Of a stretch of 64,000 nt of DNA, positions 36,388-45,291 are shown one piece after another. Where the stretch lies: assembly GCF_020524345.1 (NCBI RefSeq), contig NZ_JAIVLH010000005.1, positions 62,001 to 126,000 on the forward strand, read 5' to 3'. Each line of letters begins with the position of its first letter. The first letter of the stretch is position 1. The notes under the pieces were generated by a model, which saw only the letters and a program-made list of their open reading frames with translations, did not search any database and was not told where the DNA came from. Made by a program: the position numbers and the translations under genes. Source of the stretch: Metabacillus niabensis (GTDB lineage: Bacteria > Bacillota > Bacilli > Bacillales > Bacillaceae).

Positions 36388-36540
36388 AAAGCTTTCTAGG
36401 GTTCCGTTCTTGTTGTGAATCTCCCTTCATTCAACCAAGTGGTCTGGACCGAGAGAAAGCGTATGGCTATATGAACATATAGTTATATACACGGAAGGAT
36501 AAAAGCCTGGGAGACATTGATCTCCCGGGCTTTTATCTTT
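36388..36540 (+). ncRNA. Second guanidine-I (ykkC) riboswitch with terminator
   Basis: It has CTAGGGTTCCG, GGACCGAGAG, ACACGGA and ATAAAAGCCTGGGAGA in the right order. A 14-position terminator stem follows (AAAAGCCTGGGAGA / TCTCCCGGGCTTTT, one G-U) with a T-tail. The variable stems differ from the first copy, so it is not a recent local duplication of the whole RNA. Confidence 0.95.
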
Positions 36541-36573
36541 TTTTATACTCAAAAATTAAGGAGGAAACTTCAT

Positions 36574-37317
36574 ATGAATAGTATTTTCAGTAAAACAATC
36601 CCTGCTGGTGGAAAATGGTCAGGAACAATAGGAAAGGGGAAATTAGTTTGTTTTACCGCACTAGGTGACAGAGCAAATGTATCAACTCTCATGTACACCG
36701 GTCAAAACTTAACTGAACGATATAATATGCCAGATACATTGAAAGCGCAGCAAACCTCACATTTAACAAAAGGCCATGTTCTTATGAGTGATAACGGAAG
36801 AGTTTTAGCAAGTATTGTTGAGGATAGTTTAGGTTGGCATGATAGCATATCTGGTTATACAACACGAAAGCAAACGGACGAAAAGTATGGTATGACGACT
36901 TACCAGGAATTACGAAATAATTGGCTAAGAAGTGGTGAAGAAAATTTTTCTGTTGAGCTTGTTAGAAATGGGCTGGGAGTACGTGATATTGTACCTGTCT
37001 TGAATTTATTTTCAAAAGTTTATTGCGATGAAAATGGGAATATGCACTTTGTGGAAGACCATTGCAAGGAAGGAGCAACTGTAACACTAAGAACCGAAAT
37101 GGACACATTATTTGTTTTTTCAAATACACCAAACCCTTTGGACCAAAGTAGTCAATATTCTTCTGTTCCAATTAAGATTGAAGTCCTTGAGGCTAATCCA
37201 GTAGAAGAAGATGATGTTTGTGTAAACCACCGTCCGGAAAACAGAAGAGCATTTGAAAATACTTGGGAATACTACGCATTGATAGGTGAATCATTAAAAA
37301 CAGTGATGTCGAAATAA
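36574..37317 (+). CDS. DUF1989 protein, urea-carboxylase-associated 2 type (predicted carboxyguanidine deiminase subunit)
   Basis: This 247-residue DUF1989 protein has GGKWSGTIGKGKLVCFTALGD, NMPDTLKAQQTSHLTKGHVLMSD and VEDSLGWHDSISG. These identify it as the UCA2 type that pairs with a UCA1 protein. Such pairs form carboxyguanidine deiminase (CgdAB), which removes ammonia from carboxyguanidine to give allophanate. The cysteines typical of the DTCGRHDT motif are replaced (DSLGWHDS), so this subunit may not hold the metal site itself. The ATG at 36574 follows AAGGAGGA; frames reaching further upstream run into the riboswitch terminator. Confidence 0.9.
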   Translation: MNSIFSKTIPAGGKWSGTIGKGKLVCFTALGDRANVSTLMYTGQNLTERYNMPDTLKAQQTSHLTKGHVLMSDNGRVLASIVEDSLGWHDSISGYTTRKQTDEKYGMTTYQELRNNWLRSGEENFSVELVRNGLGVRDIVPVLNLFSKVYCDENGNMHFVEDHCKEGATVTLRTEMDTLFVFSNTPNPLDQSSQYSSVPIKIEVLEANPVEEDDVCVNHRPENRRAFENTWEYYALIGESLKTVMSK

Positions 37318-37396
37318 TAGACTTCTAGAAGGATATAAATGGGCACGGAATTTTTTATTCGATTAACTCGGAAGATATTAAAAGGAGGAAGACATT

Positions 37397-38047
37397 ATGG
37401 CAATTTTAAACTATACAGAAAGCCCAAGAAAAGTAGAAGAAGCAATCTATGATCATGTGATTCCGGCAGGAGATGGGTGGATGCATGAATTACAACCTGG
37501 TCAGGTTTTAAGAATCATAGATTTAGAAGGAAACCAAGCGGCAGATACACTCTTTTATCATGCAGAAGATCCTGAAGATCACTATAGTGCTGTTGCAACG
37601 ATTACAGGACAGCAAAATATATACCTATCCACTGGTACTGTTTTACGGTCTGAATCAAATAAAGAGCTATTAACAATTGTGGCTGATACATGTGGTCGAC
37701 ATGATACGTTAGGTGGTGCCTGTTCGGCTCAGAGTAATACAGTGCGTTATTCACATGATACCTTGCCAATGCATAACTGTTGCGACACATTCATGTTACA
37801 ACTGGCACAATATGATGAACAATTTACAAAGCGTGACTTAGCACCAAATATTAATTTCTTTATGAATGTACCTGTTACACCAGAGGGCGGCCTTACATTT
37901 GCTGACGGTGTTTCAGCTCCAGGACGATATGTGGAAGTCCAATCGATTGTGAAAACAATTGCGTTAATTAGTAACTGTCCACAGTTGAATAATCCATGTA
38001 ACGCTTATAATCCAACACCAATACGAGTGTTGATTTGGGATAAGTAG
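37397..38047 (+). CDS. DUF1989 protein, urea-carboxylase-associated 1 type (predicted carboxyguanidine deiminase subunit)
   Basis: The 216-residue UCA1-type protein has DLEGNQAADTLFYHAEDPEDHY, the metal-site ADTCGRHDTLGGACSAQSNTVRY and HNCCDTFML, with the conserved Cys, His and Cys ligands intact. With the preceding DUF1989 protein it probably forms the deiminase that converts carboxyguanidine to allophanate and ammonia. AAAGGAGGAAG precedes the ATG. It lies between the first subunit gene and the carboxylase gene. Confidence 0.92.
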   Translation: MAILNYTESPRKVEEAIYDHVIPAGDGWMHELQPGQVLRIIDLEGNQAADTLFYHAEDPEDHYSAVATITGQQNIYLSTGTVLRSESNKELLTIVADTCGRHDTLGGACSAQSNTVRYSHDTLPMHNCCDTFMLQLAQYDEQFTKRDLAPNINFFMNVPVTPEGGLTFADGVSAPGRYVEVQSIVKTIALISNCPQLNNPCNAYNPTPIRVLIWDK

Positions 38048-38070
38048 AGGGAATTGCGTTTGTAAGAGTC

Positions 38071-38219
38071 ATGAAAGACAAATCTCGATAGATAAAGAAG
38101 AGAAAAAGTCCTTCATAGTAGGGTTGAAGGACAAAACTCGGCGGAGAAGTGGAGATAAGTCCTTCATAGTAGGGATGATAGACAAAACTCAGTGGAGAGG
38201 ATCGAGAAAAGTTTTTCAT
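38071..38219. repeat. 51-bp tandem repeat, three units (second site)
   Basis: Units start with RTGAARGACAAA and end AGTCCTTCATAGTAGGG; the TAGTAGGG junctions at 38116 and 38167 are 51 bp apart. This is the same family and period as 16456-16654. It sits between the DUF1989 gene and the carboxylase gene inside one operon, so it is transcribed and each unit can form a hairpin. Confidence 0.88.
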
Positions 38220-38292
38220 TATGCAAATGAAGAATAAACGCATACGAGTAAGGTTGTTTATATAAAAAACATCGTTAGAAGGAGTGTGTCAC

Positions 38293-41200
38293 ATGTTTAA
38301 AAAAGTGCTAATCGCAAACCGTGGGGCAATTGCGGTAAGAATAGAGCGAACATTAAAAAAACTAGGAGTTTCATCTGTAGCAGTTTTTACAAAAGCTGAT
38401 CAAGATAGCTTACATGTTGATGGTGCAGATGAAGCTGTTTTGATCGGAGAAGGAGCAGCAAAGGAAAGCTACTTAAATTCAGATTTAATTCTAAAAACGG
38501 CCATTGAAACAGGTGCAGAGGCAATCCATCCGGGATATGGTTTCTTAAGTGAAAATGCAAACTTTGCCCGTGCATGTCAGGAAAATGGAATTATATTTAT
38601 CGGACCGACACCAGAGCAAATGGAAATGTTTGGTTTGAAGCATTCTGCAAGGGAAATTGCTGAAAAAGCTGGAGTACCAATGCTTTCAGGTACAAAATTA
38701 ATAGACAGCTTAGAAACTGCCATAGAACAGGCAGGTCAAATCGGATACCCGGTAATTTTAAAAAGTACAGCTGGTGGCGGCGGTATTGGGATGCGTGTTT
38801 GCGACACTGAAGAAGCTTTACGTGCTGCTTACGATGGTGTGCGTCACTTAGCAGAAACAAACTTTAATAATGACGGGCTATTCTTAGAAAAATACATCCC
38901 AAGGGCTAGACATGTTGAGGTGCAAATTTTCGGAAATGAATTTGGAGAAGTGGTTACTTTAGGTGAGCGAGATTGCTCCATTCAACGTAGAAATCAGAAA
39001 GTAATTGAAGAAAGTCCTGCTCCCAAATTATCTGAAGACGTTCGCCAGAACATGTTAGCTGCTGCCAAAAGGTTAGCTAAAGAAGTTGGCTATAAAAGTG
39101 CAGGAACGGTTGAGTTTTTATATGATCCAGAGTCTTATGAATTTTACTTCCTGGAAGTTAATACTCGTTTGCAAGTAGAGCATGGTGTAACAGAGGAAGT
39201 GTTAGGTATTGACTTAGTGGAGTGGATGATCAAAGAGGCTGCTGGTGAGCTGAAAAATTTACAGAATCTTGTTCCAGAACCAACAGGACATAGTATACAA
39301 GCTCGAATTTACGCTGAAGATTGTCATCATGATTTCCGCCCAAGTGCCGGCCAGCTGGATCAGGTCATTTTATCAAACCTTGCTCGTAATGAAACATGGG
39401 TAAGAGATGGGATAACCGTTACCTCATTATACGATCCAATGCTTGCAAAGATCATCGTGCATGGTAAAAACCGCACAGAGGCTATCCAAACATTGATTAA
39501 AGCTTTACGTGAAACACGAATGTATGGGATTACCACAAATCTTCAATATTTACAGGAGCTATTGCAAGAAGAGGATTGTATATCAGGTGATGTATTCACA
39601 AGAATGCTAAATAGTTTTAAACCAGTTGAAAATGCTATTGAAGTCATAGATGGTGGTATTCAGACAACCATTCAGGATTGGCCGGGAAGAAAAGGGCACT
39701 GGGACGTAGGGGTTCCACCTTGTGGTCCAATGGATCCATTGTCCTTCCGAATTGGAAATAAAATATTAGGAAACGCTGACAATGCACCCGGACTTGAATT
39801 TACCCTTCGAGGTGGATCTTATCGATTTAGAAATGATATGTGGTTCTGTTTAACGGGCGCTGATATGGAAGCAAAACTAGATGGTGAAAAAATTTCATTA
39901 TATAAACCAGTATTAGCTAAGGAAGGCCAGGTAGTATCATTTGGAGAAGCTAAAGTGGGAATGAGAACCTATATGCTTGTTTCTGGCGGATTTGATATGC
40001 CGAAGATTTTAGGAAGCTCTTCAACTTTTACACTCGGTAACTTTGGGGGACACGGTGGCAGAGCGCTTCGAACAGGTGATGTTCTCGGTGTTCATAACTC
40101 TTGTACCCCTGTTGTAAAAGATGTACTTCCTTTAGTACATCAACCAAAGATCAACACAACATGGACGATTGGTGTTATTCCCGGGCCGCATTGTACAGAA
40201 GAATTTTTACAACCAGATTATTTAAAACAATTAACAGAAACAAAATGGGAAATTCATTTTAATAGCTCCCGTACAGGTGTCCGTCTTGTAGGGCCAAAGC
40301 CACTCTGGACACGTGAAGATGGAGGAGAAGCAGGCTTGCATCCTTCCAATATTCATGATAATGCGTACGCAATTGGGACGCTTGATTTAACAGGTGATAT
40401 GCCGATATTACTTGGTCCGGATGGTCCTAGTCTTGGTGGGTTTGTTTGCCCTGTGACCACAGCTTCAGCAGAATTTTGGAAAATTGGTCAACTGCATCCT
40501 GGAGATACAGTCCAATTTAAGCTTATCACACTTGAAGAAGCAGATCGTTTACGAAAACTTCAAGACATGAATTTGCATGCAATTGGGGAAAAACATCTTT
40601 CGCTGATACAAGAGATTGAATTAGTAGATCCTGAAATTGAGATTCCATCAACTTATCCGGTTTTAGCTAGTGAGTCTGCTAATCGACAAATTCCGATAAC
40701 GATCCGTTGTAGCGGTGACGAAAATATTCTTGTGGAATATGGAGAAATGGAACTTGATTTACTTCTTCGTTTCCAGGTACATGCGCTTATGGATAGCCTA
40801 CAAAAAACCAATGAAATACCTGTCTTAGACTTAACTCCAGGAATTCGTTCTTTACAAATTCATATTGACGCATCAAAAATGACAGTAAAAGATGCAGCCA
40901 AAAAGGTATTAGAAATTGATCGCAGGTTACCACCGCTTGAATCCATACAAGTAGCATCAAGAATCGTCCGTTTGCCACTATCCTGGAACGACCCCTCTGT
41001 ACAATTAGCTACAGAACGATATCAGCAAAATGTTCGGCAGGACGCCCCGTGGTGTCCGGATAATCTTGAATTTATTAGACGAATAAATGGTTTGGATAGT
41101 ATAGAAGATGTGAAAAAAATTGTGTTTGATGCCAGCTATTTAGTTCTTGGCCTGGGTGATGTTTACCTTGGGGCACCAGTTGCAACACCGATTGATCCCC

Positions 41201-41928
41201 GTCACCGACTCGTTACAACAAAGTATAATCCGGCTCGGACATGGACCCCGGAAAATGCAGTTGGAATTGGTGGAGCATATATGTGTGTGTATGGAATGGA
41301 AGGCCCGGGAGGATATCAATTTGTTGGGCGTACCATTCAAGTGTGGAATAAACTCAGATCAACTGAAATCTTTGAACCGGGTAAGCCCTGGTTATTACGT
41401 TTTTTCGATCAAATTCAATTTTATCCAGTTGATGCAGATGAATTACTTCAAATGCGAGAGGATGTTTTAAGGGGGAGATTTGAAGTTGATATTACAGAAA
41501 CAACCTTTGATCTTGGAGAGTACTTGAACTTCCAAGAGGAAATTAAGGAAAGTGCCGACCAATTCAAACAACGTCAACAAGCCTCCTTCAATGAGGAACG
41601 TGAAAGATGGAAGGAGCAAGGTATTGAAGAACATGTATCTGAAGTTGATACATTAGCTTTAAGTGAAGAAGACGTACTTCCTGAAGGTGCACTTCCTGTA
41701 AATTGTTCAATGCCAGGAAGTGTATGGAAGGTTCTTGTTTCACCGGGAGCACAGGTGAAAAAGGGTGATGTTCTTATTATAGAAGAAAGTATGAAAATGG
41801 AGTTTCCTCAAACAGCACCTTGTGATGGAGAAATCGCTGAGATTTATGTGAAGTCTGGAGATTCGGTGCATGCTGGACAATTAATAGCTAGTTTATTTAA
41901 GGAAAATAAGGTAGGTGCCGCACAATGA
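38293..41928 (+). CDS. Biotin-dependent urea/guanidine carboxylase
   Basis: The product has 1211 residues. A biotin carboxylase domain (about 1-445; FKKVLIANRGAIAVRI, KSTAGGGGIGMRV, FLEVNTRLQVEHGVTE) is followed by a KipA-like AHS2 domain (about 450-745), a KipI-like AHS1 domain (about 800-1055; GIGGAYMCVYGMEGPGGYQ) and a biotinyl domain with Lys1168 in EESMKMEF. This is the urea carboxylase (urea amidolyase part) layout. Under guanidine-I riboswitch control and beside UCA1/UCA2 genes, such enzymes are guanidine carboxylases making carboxyguanidine from guanidine, bicarbonate and ATP. AAGGAG fixes the ATG at 38293. It needs biotinylation by a host BirA. Confidence 0.96.
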   Translation: MFKKVLIANRGAIAVRIERTLKKLGVSSVAVFTKADQDSLHVDGADEAVLIGEGAAKESYLNSDLILKTAIETGAEAIHPGYGFLSENANFARACQENGIIFIGPTPEQMEMFGLKHSAREIAEKAGVPMLSGTKLIDSLETAIEQAGQIGYPVILKSTAGGGGIGMRVCDTEEALRAAYDGVRHLAETNFNNDGLFLEKYIPRARHVEVQIFGNEFGEVVTLGERDCSIQRRNQKVIEESPAPKLSEDVRQNMLAAAKRLAKEVGYKSAGTVEFLYDPESYEFYFLEVNTRLQVEHGVTEEVLGIDLVEWMIKEAAGELKNLQNLVPEPTGHSIQARIYAEDCHHDFRPSAGQLDQVILSNLARNETWVRDGITVTSLYDPMLAKIIVHGKNRTEAIQTLIKALRETRMYGITTNLQYLQELLQEEDCISGDVFTRMLNSFKPVENAIEVIDGGIQTTIQDWPGRKGHWDVGVPPCGPMDPLSFRIGNKILGNADNAPGLEFTLRGGSYRFRNDMWFCLTGADMEAKLDGEKISLYKPVLAKEGQVVSFGEAKVGMRTYMLVSGGFDMPKILGSSSTFTLGNFGGHGGRALRTGDVLGVHNSCTPVVKDVLPLVHQPKINTTWTIGVIPGPHCTEEFLQPDYLKQLTETKWEIHFNSSRTGVRLVGPKPLWTREDGGEAGLHPSNIHDNAYAIGTLDLTGDMPILLGPDGPSLGGFVCPVTTASAEFWKIGQLHPGDTVQFKLITLEEADRLRKLQDMNLHAIGEKHLSLIQEIELVDPEIEIPSTYPVLASESANRQIPITIRCSGDENILVEYGEMELDLLLRFQVHALMDSLQKTNEIPVLDLTPGIRSLQIHIDASKMTVKDAAKKVLEIDRRLPPLESIQVASRIVRLPLSWNDPSVQLATERYQQNVRQDAPWCPDNLEFIRRINGLDSIEDVKKIVFDASYLVLGLGDVYLGAPVATPIDPRHRLVTTKYNPARTWTPENAVGIGGAYMCVYGMEGPGGYQFVGRTIQVWNKLRSTEIFEPGKPWLLRFFDQIQFYPVDADELLQMREDVLRGRFEVDITETTFDLGEYLNFQEEIKESADQFKQRQQASFNEERERWKEQGIEEHVSEVDTLALSEEDVLPEGALPVNCSMPGSVWKVLVSPGAQVKKGDVLIIEESMKMEFPQTAPCDGEIAEIYVKSGDSVHAGQLIASLFKENKVGAAQ

Positions 41929-43670
41929 GCAAAATGGAGATTCCATTCAAATTAACATTAAGCTGGCTACGTGAAGCATATAGAAGTCATCAATTAACAC
42001 CAGAAGAAGTGATGGAAGAAATCGTTAAACGTTCCCAACGAGACGAAGAAATGAACATTTGGATTACACCGCCAAAAATGGAAAAGATTCATCCGTATTT
42101 AGAACGCTTATCAGAGATAAATTTTGATTCATCTCCATTATGGGGAATCCCATTTGCCATAAAGGATAACATCGATTTAGCTAATGTACCAACAACAGCT
42201 GGTTGTGAGGAATTTAGTTATACTCCAGCAGAACATTCTACAGTAGTTGAGAGATTAATAGAGGCTGGAGCAATTCCGGTAGGAAAAACCAATCTAGATC
42301 AATTTGCAACAGGTCTAGTTGGGACCCGCAGCCCTTTTGGTGAAACCCATAACTCATTGCGACCAGAGCTAATAAGTGGAGGTTCAAGTTCTGGATCTGC
42401 CGTATCTGTTGCAAGAGGTCAGGCAGTTTTCTCTTTAGGAACAGATACAGCTGGTTCAGGGCGCGTACCTGCAGCCCTAAATGATCTAGTTGGTTTAAAG
42501 CCTAGTTTAGGAGCTTGGCCAACAAAAGGTGTTGTGCCGGCATGTGTAAGTCTTGATTGTGTGACCGTATTTTCCCATAGTTTAGACGAGGCTTATCAAG
42601 TAGATGCAGTAGTTAGAGGATTTGATCAACAGGATCCATGGTCCCGGGAAATGCCAATCCCTTTTGCTAAGCTGCCTAAAAAAATCTGTTTACCAAAGGA
42701 TACCATCCCTTTTTATGGTCCATATGCATCTGAGTATCAACTGGCTTGGAATAAAGCAGTTGAACAACTGAAGCAGCTTCCGATTACAATTGAATATATT
42801 GATTATGAATTTTTCCGCGAGGCAGCAGCCATCCTTTATGACGGACCATTTGTAGCAGAAAGGTGGGCTGATTTAGGAGAATTTATTCGTAACCATCCTG
42901 ATGTAACATTCCCAGTAACGGAAAAGGTACTTCGTTCTGGTGATCTACCAAAATATAATGCTACGTTTGTGTTTCATTCTCTGCACAAATTACAAGAATT
43001 CAAAAGAAGAGCTCAGATTCTTTTAAAAGATGCTGTTCTTGTTACACCAACGGTTGGGGGTACTTGGACACGTGATCAGGTCCGAAAAGATCCAATTAAA
43101 ACGAATAGTGATATGGGATTATATACAAATCACTGTAATTTATTAGATTTAAGTGCAATTGCTGTTCAGGCAGGTGAAGCAGAAAAGAATCTTCCATTTG
43201 GTATAACCTTCTTTGCGTTATCTCATGAGGAAGGTTTAATAGCCGGTGCAGCAGAGGTATTTGTTAGAAACAATAAAGAAATAAAAAAGACTATTCCTAT
43301 CGCAGTATGTGGTCTGCATATGCGGGGTTTTTCACTTGAAAAGCAAATGCTTGAATTTGGTGCATTCTTTGTTCGCGAAGATGTAACAGCTGAAAAATAT
43401 CAATTTATTAAGCTGCCATCAGAACCTGCAAAGCCGGGTTTGATCAAGAAAAAATCAGGTGGAAATGCTATTGAATTAGAGATTTGGGAAATGCCAGTAT
43501 CCTCCTTTGGAGAATTTTTAACATTAATTCCTTCCCCGCTTGGAATCGGAAAAGTGGAGCTCCAAGATGGCACGGAGGTTTCGGGGTTTATTTGTGAAGG
43601 ATATGCAGCAGAAGATGCAGAAGATATTTCTGATTCAAGGAGCTGGCGAAAGGTTCCTCTAAATATTTAA
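41925..43670 (+). CDS. atzF: Allophanate hydrolase
   Basis: The 581-residue amidase-signature enzyme has the Ser-cisSer-Lys triad: Lys80 in PFAIKDNIDL, the serines of GGSSSGSAV (about 152-158) and Ser178 in GTDTAGSGRVPA. About 120 residues at the end (IAVCGLHMRGFSLEKQMLEFG and the closing CEGYAAEDAEDISD) are the C-terminal domain of AtzF-type enzymes. It hydrolyses allophanate to two ammonia and CO2, the last step of guanidine (or urea) breakdown. The ATGA overlap with the carboxylase gene couples their translation. Confidence 0.96.
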   Translation: MSKMEIPFKLTLSWLREAYRSHQLTPEEVMEEIVKRSQRDEEMNIWITPPKMEKIHPYLERLSEINFDSSPLWGIPFAIKDNIDLANVPTTAGCEEFSYTPAEHSTVVERLIEAGAIPVGKTNLDQFATGLVGTRSPFGETHNSLRPELISGGSSSGSAVSVARGQAVFSLGTDTAGSGRVPAALNDLVGLKPSLGAWPTKGVVPACVSLDCVTVFSHSLDEAYQVDAVVRGFDQQDPWSREMPIPFAKLPKKICLPKDTIPFYGPYASEYQLAWNKAVEQLKQLPITIEYIDYEFFREAAAILYDGPFVAERWADLGEFIRNHPDVTFPVTEKVLRSGDLPKYNATFVFHSLHKLQEFKRRAQILLKDAVLVTPTVGGTWTRDQVRKDPIKTNSDMGLYTNHCNLLDLSAIAVQAGEAEKNLPFGITFFALSHEEGLIAGAAEVFVRNNKEIKKTIPIAVCGLHMRGFSLEKQMLEFGAFFVREDVTAEKYQFIKLPSEPAKPGLIKKKSGGNAIELEIWEMPVSSFGEFLTLIPSPLGIGKVELQDGTEVSGFICEGYAAEDAEDISDSRSWRKVPLNI

Positions 43671-43691
43671 TTTGAAGTTATATTATTAAAT

Positions 43692-43728
43692 CCCCAATAT
43701 GTTTCATCCATTGGGGTATTTTTTGTTT
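43692..43728 (+). terminator. Terminator of the guanidine degradation operon
   Basis: The stem CCCCAAT / ATTGGGG has an 11-base loop, then TATTTTTTG. Confidence 0.88.
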
Positions 43729-43857
43729 TACGATAAAATAATCAATTAGGTCGATATATTAAGTAATACATTTGTTATTATAATTAATGGTATGCAGGAC
43801 TTTTCCAACTTTCCTTGAAGTTATTAAAATAATGTTTTTTACACAAGGGGGAGCAGT

Positions 43858-44817
43858 ATGCAACAAAAAGTCGTGGTTTATCGTGAATTACCAGATCAAG
43901 TTTTATATTTCTTGAAAAATAAATTTGATGTCAGTTATTTTCCGACTCTTAATGATGATAATTACCGGGATTTTCTAGTTGAATTACAAACTGCACATGG
44001 ATTGTTAGGTGCTAGTATGAAAATAGGGCAAGAACTATTAAATCAAGCTCCAAATTTAAAGGTCATTTCAAATATTTCAGTTGGTTATGATAATTTAAAT
44101 ATAGAAGAGCTTAAGAAAAGAAACATAATTGCAACAAATACACCCGGGGTGCTTGATGATACAACAGCAGATACCGTCTTTGGGCTTTTACTGGCCACGG
44201 CAAGAAGAATGCCTGAGCTTGATCATTATGTAAAGGATAAAAAATGGGGAGGAACAAAGGGTGAAGACCTTTTTGGTGTGGATGTACATCATAAAACATT
44301 AGGTATTATCGGGATGGGTAGTATCGGCAGAGCGGTCGCTAAACGAGCACACTTCGGCTTTGATATGGAAATCTTATACCATAATCGTTCAAGAAATAAG
44401 GAAGCAGAAAGTAAATTTAATGCAACATATTGCTCATTAGATGAGCTCTTGAAGAAGTCAGATTTTGTTTGTTTAATGGTTCCACACACACCTCAAACAG
44501 AAAAAATGATTGGAGAGAGAGAATTTAACTTAATGAAGGATTCAGCGATCTTCATTAATGGATCAAGAGGGAAAAACGTTGATGAAGAAGCTTTAATCAA
44601 AGCCCTGCAGAAAAAGAAAATACTTAGCGCAGGGTTAGATGTCTTTGAGATTGAGCCTGTTGAGAAGAATAATCCATTATTATCAATGCCCCATGTTGTC
44701 ACACTACCGCATATCGGTTCAGCTACAGCTGAAACGAGAGCAAAAATGGCAAAGCTAGCTGCAGAAAATATGGCTATTGCTCTCGAGGAAAAAACACCTC
44801 CGAATTTAATAAGATAA
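43858..44817 (+). CDS. D-2-hydroxyacid dehydrogenase (glyoxylate/2-ketogluconate reductase type, YvcT-like)
   Basis: The 319-residue enzyme has the NAD(P) Rossmann motif GIIGMGSIGRAVAKRA and the catalytic residues of the D-isomer family: Arg in INGSRGKNVDEEAL, Glu in DVFEIEPVE and His in LPHIGSAT. SVGYDNLNIEELKKRNI and NTPGVLDDTTAD are also present. It probably reduces glyoxylate, hydroxypyruvate or 2-keto-gluconate. It is a single gene with GGGGGAG before the ATG and its own terminator. Confidence 0.93.
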   Translation: MQQKVVVYRELPDQVLYFLKNKFDVSYFPTLNDDNYRDFLVELQTAHGLLGASMKIGQELLNQAPNLKVISNISVGYDNLNIEELKKRNIIATNTPGVLDDTTADTVFGLLLATARRMPELDHYVKDKKWGGTKGEDLFGVDVHHKTLGIIGMGSIGRAVAKRAHFGFDMEILYHNRSRNKEAESKFNATYCSLDELLKKSDFVCLMVPHTPQTEKMIGEREFNLMKDSAIFINGSRGKNVDEEALIKALQKKKILSAGLDVFEIEPVEKNNPLLSMPHVVTLPHIGSATAETRAKMAKLAAENMAIALEEKTPPNLIR

Positions 44818-44818
44818 T

Positions 44819-44848
44819 AAAAGGGTAGAGAAGATCTACCCTTTTAAA
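44819..44848 (+). terminator. Terminator of the dehydrogenase gene
   Basis: AAAAGGGTAGA pairs with TCTACCCTTTT around a four- to five-base loop, with an AT-rich tail. Confidence 0.88.
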
Positions 44849-44963
44849 ATATTTATTTACATTATTAAGCTACTCATTGCTATCTTACTTGTTTTTCTAG
44901 TTTCTGAATTTACATTTTTCGGACAATTACATGTTCTATGATGGAGAATGTTCTTGTAGAACA

Positions 44964-45140
44964 TTAAAGATTGTACAGTTCTTTCCGGTATGTTGAAAGC
45001 GTTTCTTCAATCAAACTGAGTCTTTCCTCTAGTTTCTCAATAGAATGTCCAGTGGATTCCAATTTTTCAATATCTCCTTGGATTCTTACATATTCCATTT
45101 TTAATTCATCGATTTTTTGCTGTATTTCTTGTTTGCTCAT
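44964..45140 (-). CDS. SE1832-type small coiled-coil protein
   Basis: The 58-residue protein MSKQEIQQKIDELKMEYVRI continues as a charged heptad-like helix with LEERLSLIEETLSTYRKEL. It matches the short Firmicutes proteins named after SE1832, of unknown role. The ATG at 45140 is chosen because GGAGG lies seven bases before it; other in-frame starts lie just upstream. Confidence 0.8.
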   Translation of the reverse strand: MSKQEIQQKIDELKMEYVRIQGDIEKLESTGHSIEKLEERLSLIEETLSTYRKELYNL

Positions 45141-45256
45141 CATTATGCCTCCATTTATCATAATTTTGCTAAACTTTTATAAAAAGTATAACAAGAACTA
45201 AAAAAATGGGCTATTTATCATCTCTGTTATGAATTACAGGGATGGTAATATTCTAT

Positions 45257-45283
45257 AAAAAGAACTATGAAAATAGTTCTTTC
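45257..45283 (-). terminator. Terminator of uppP
   Basis: On the minus strand, AAAGAACTA / TAGTTCTTT forms a nine-base perfect stem followed by T residues. Confidence 0.82.
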
Positions 45284-45291
45284 AAAGAATA

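Noticed and set aside
37968-38243. Minus-strand 91-codon frame
   Set aside because: It is also produced by the second copy of the 51-bp repeat and overlaps the DUF1989 gene.
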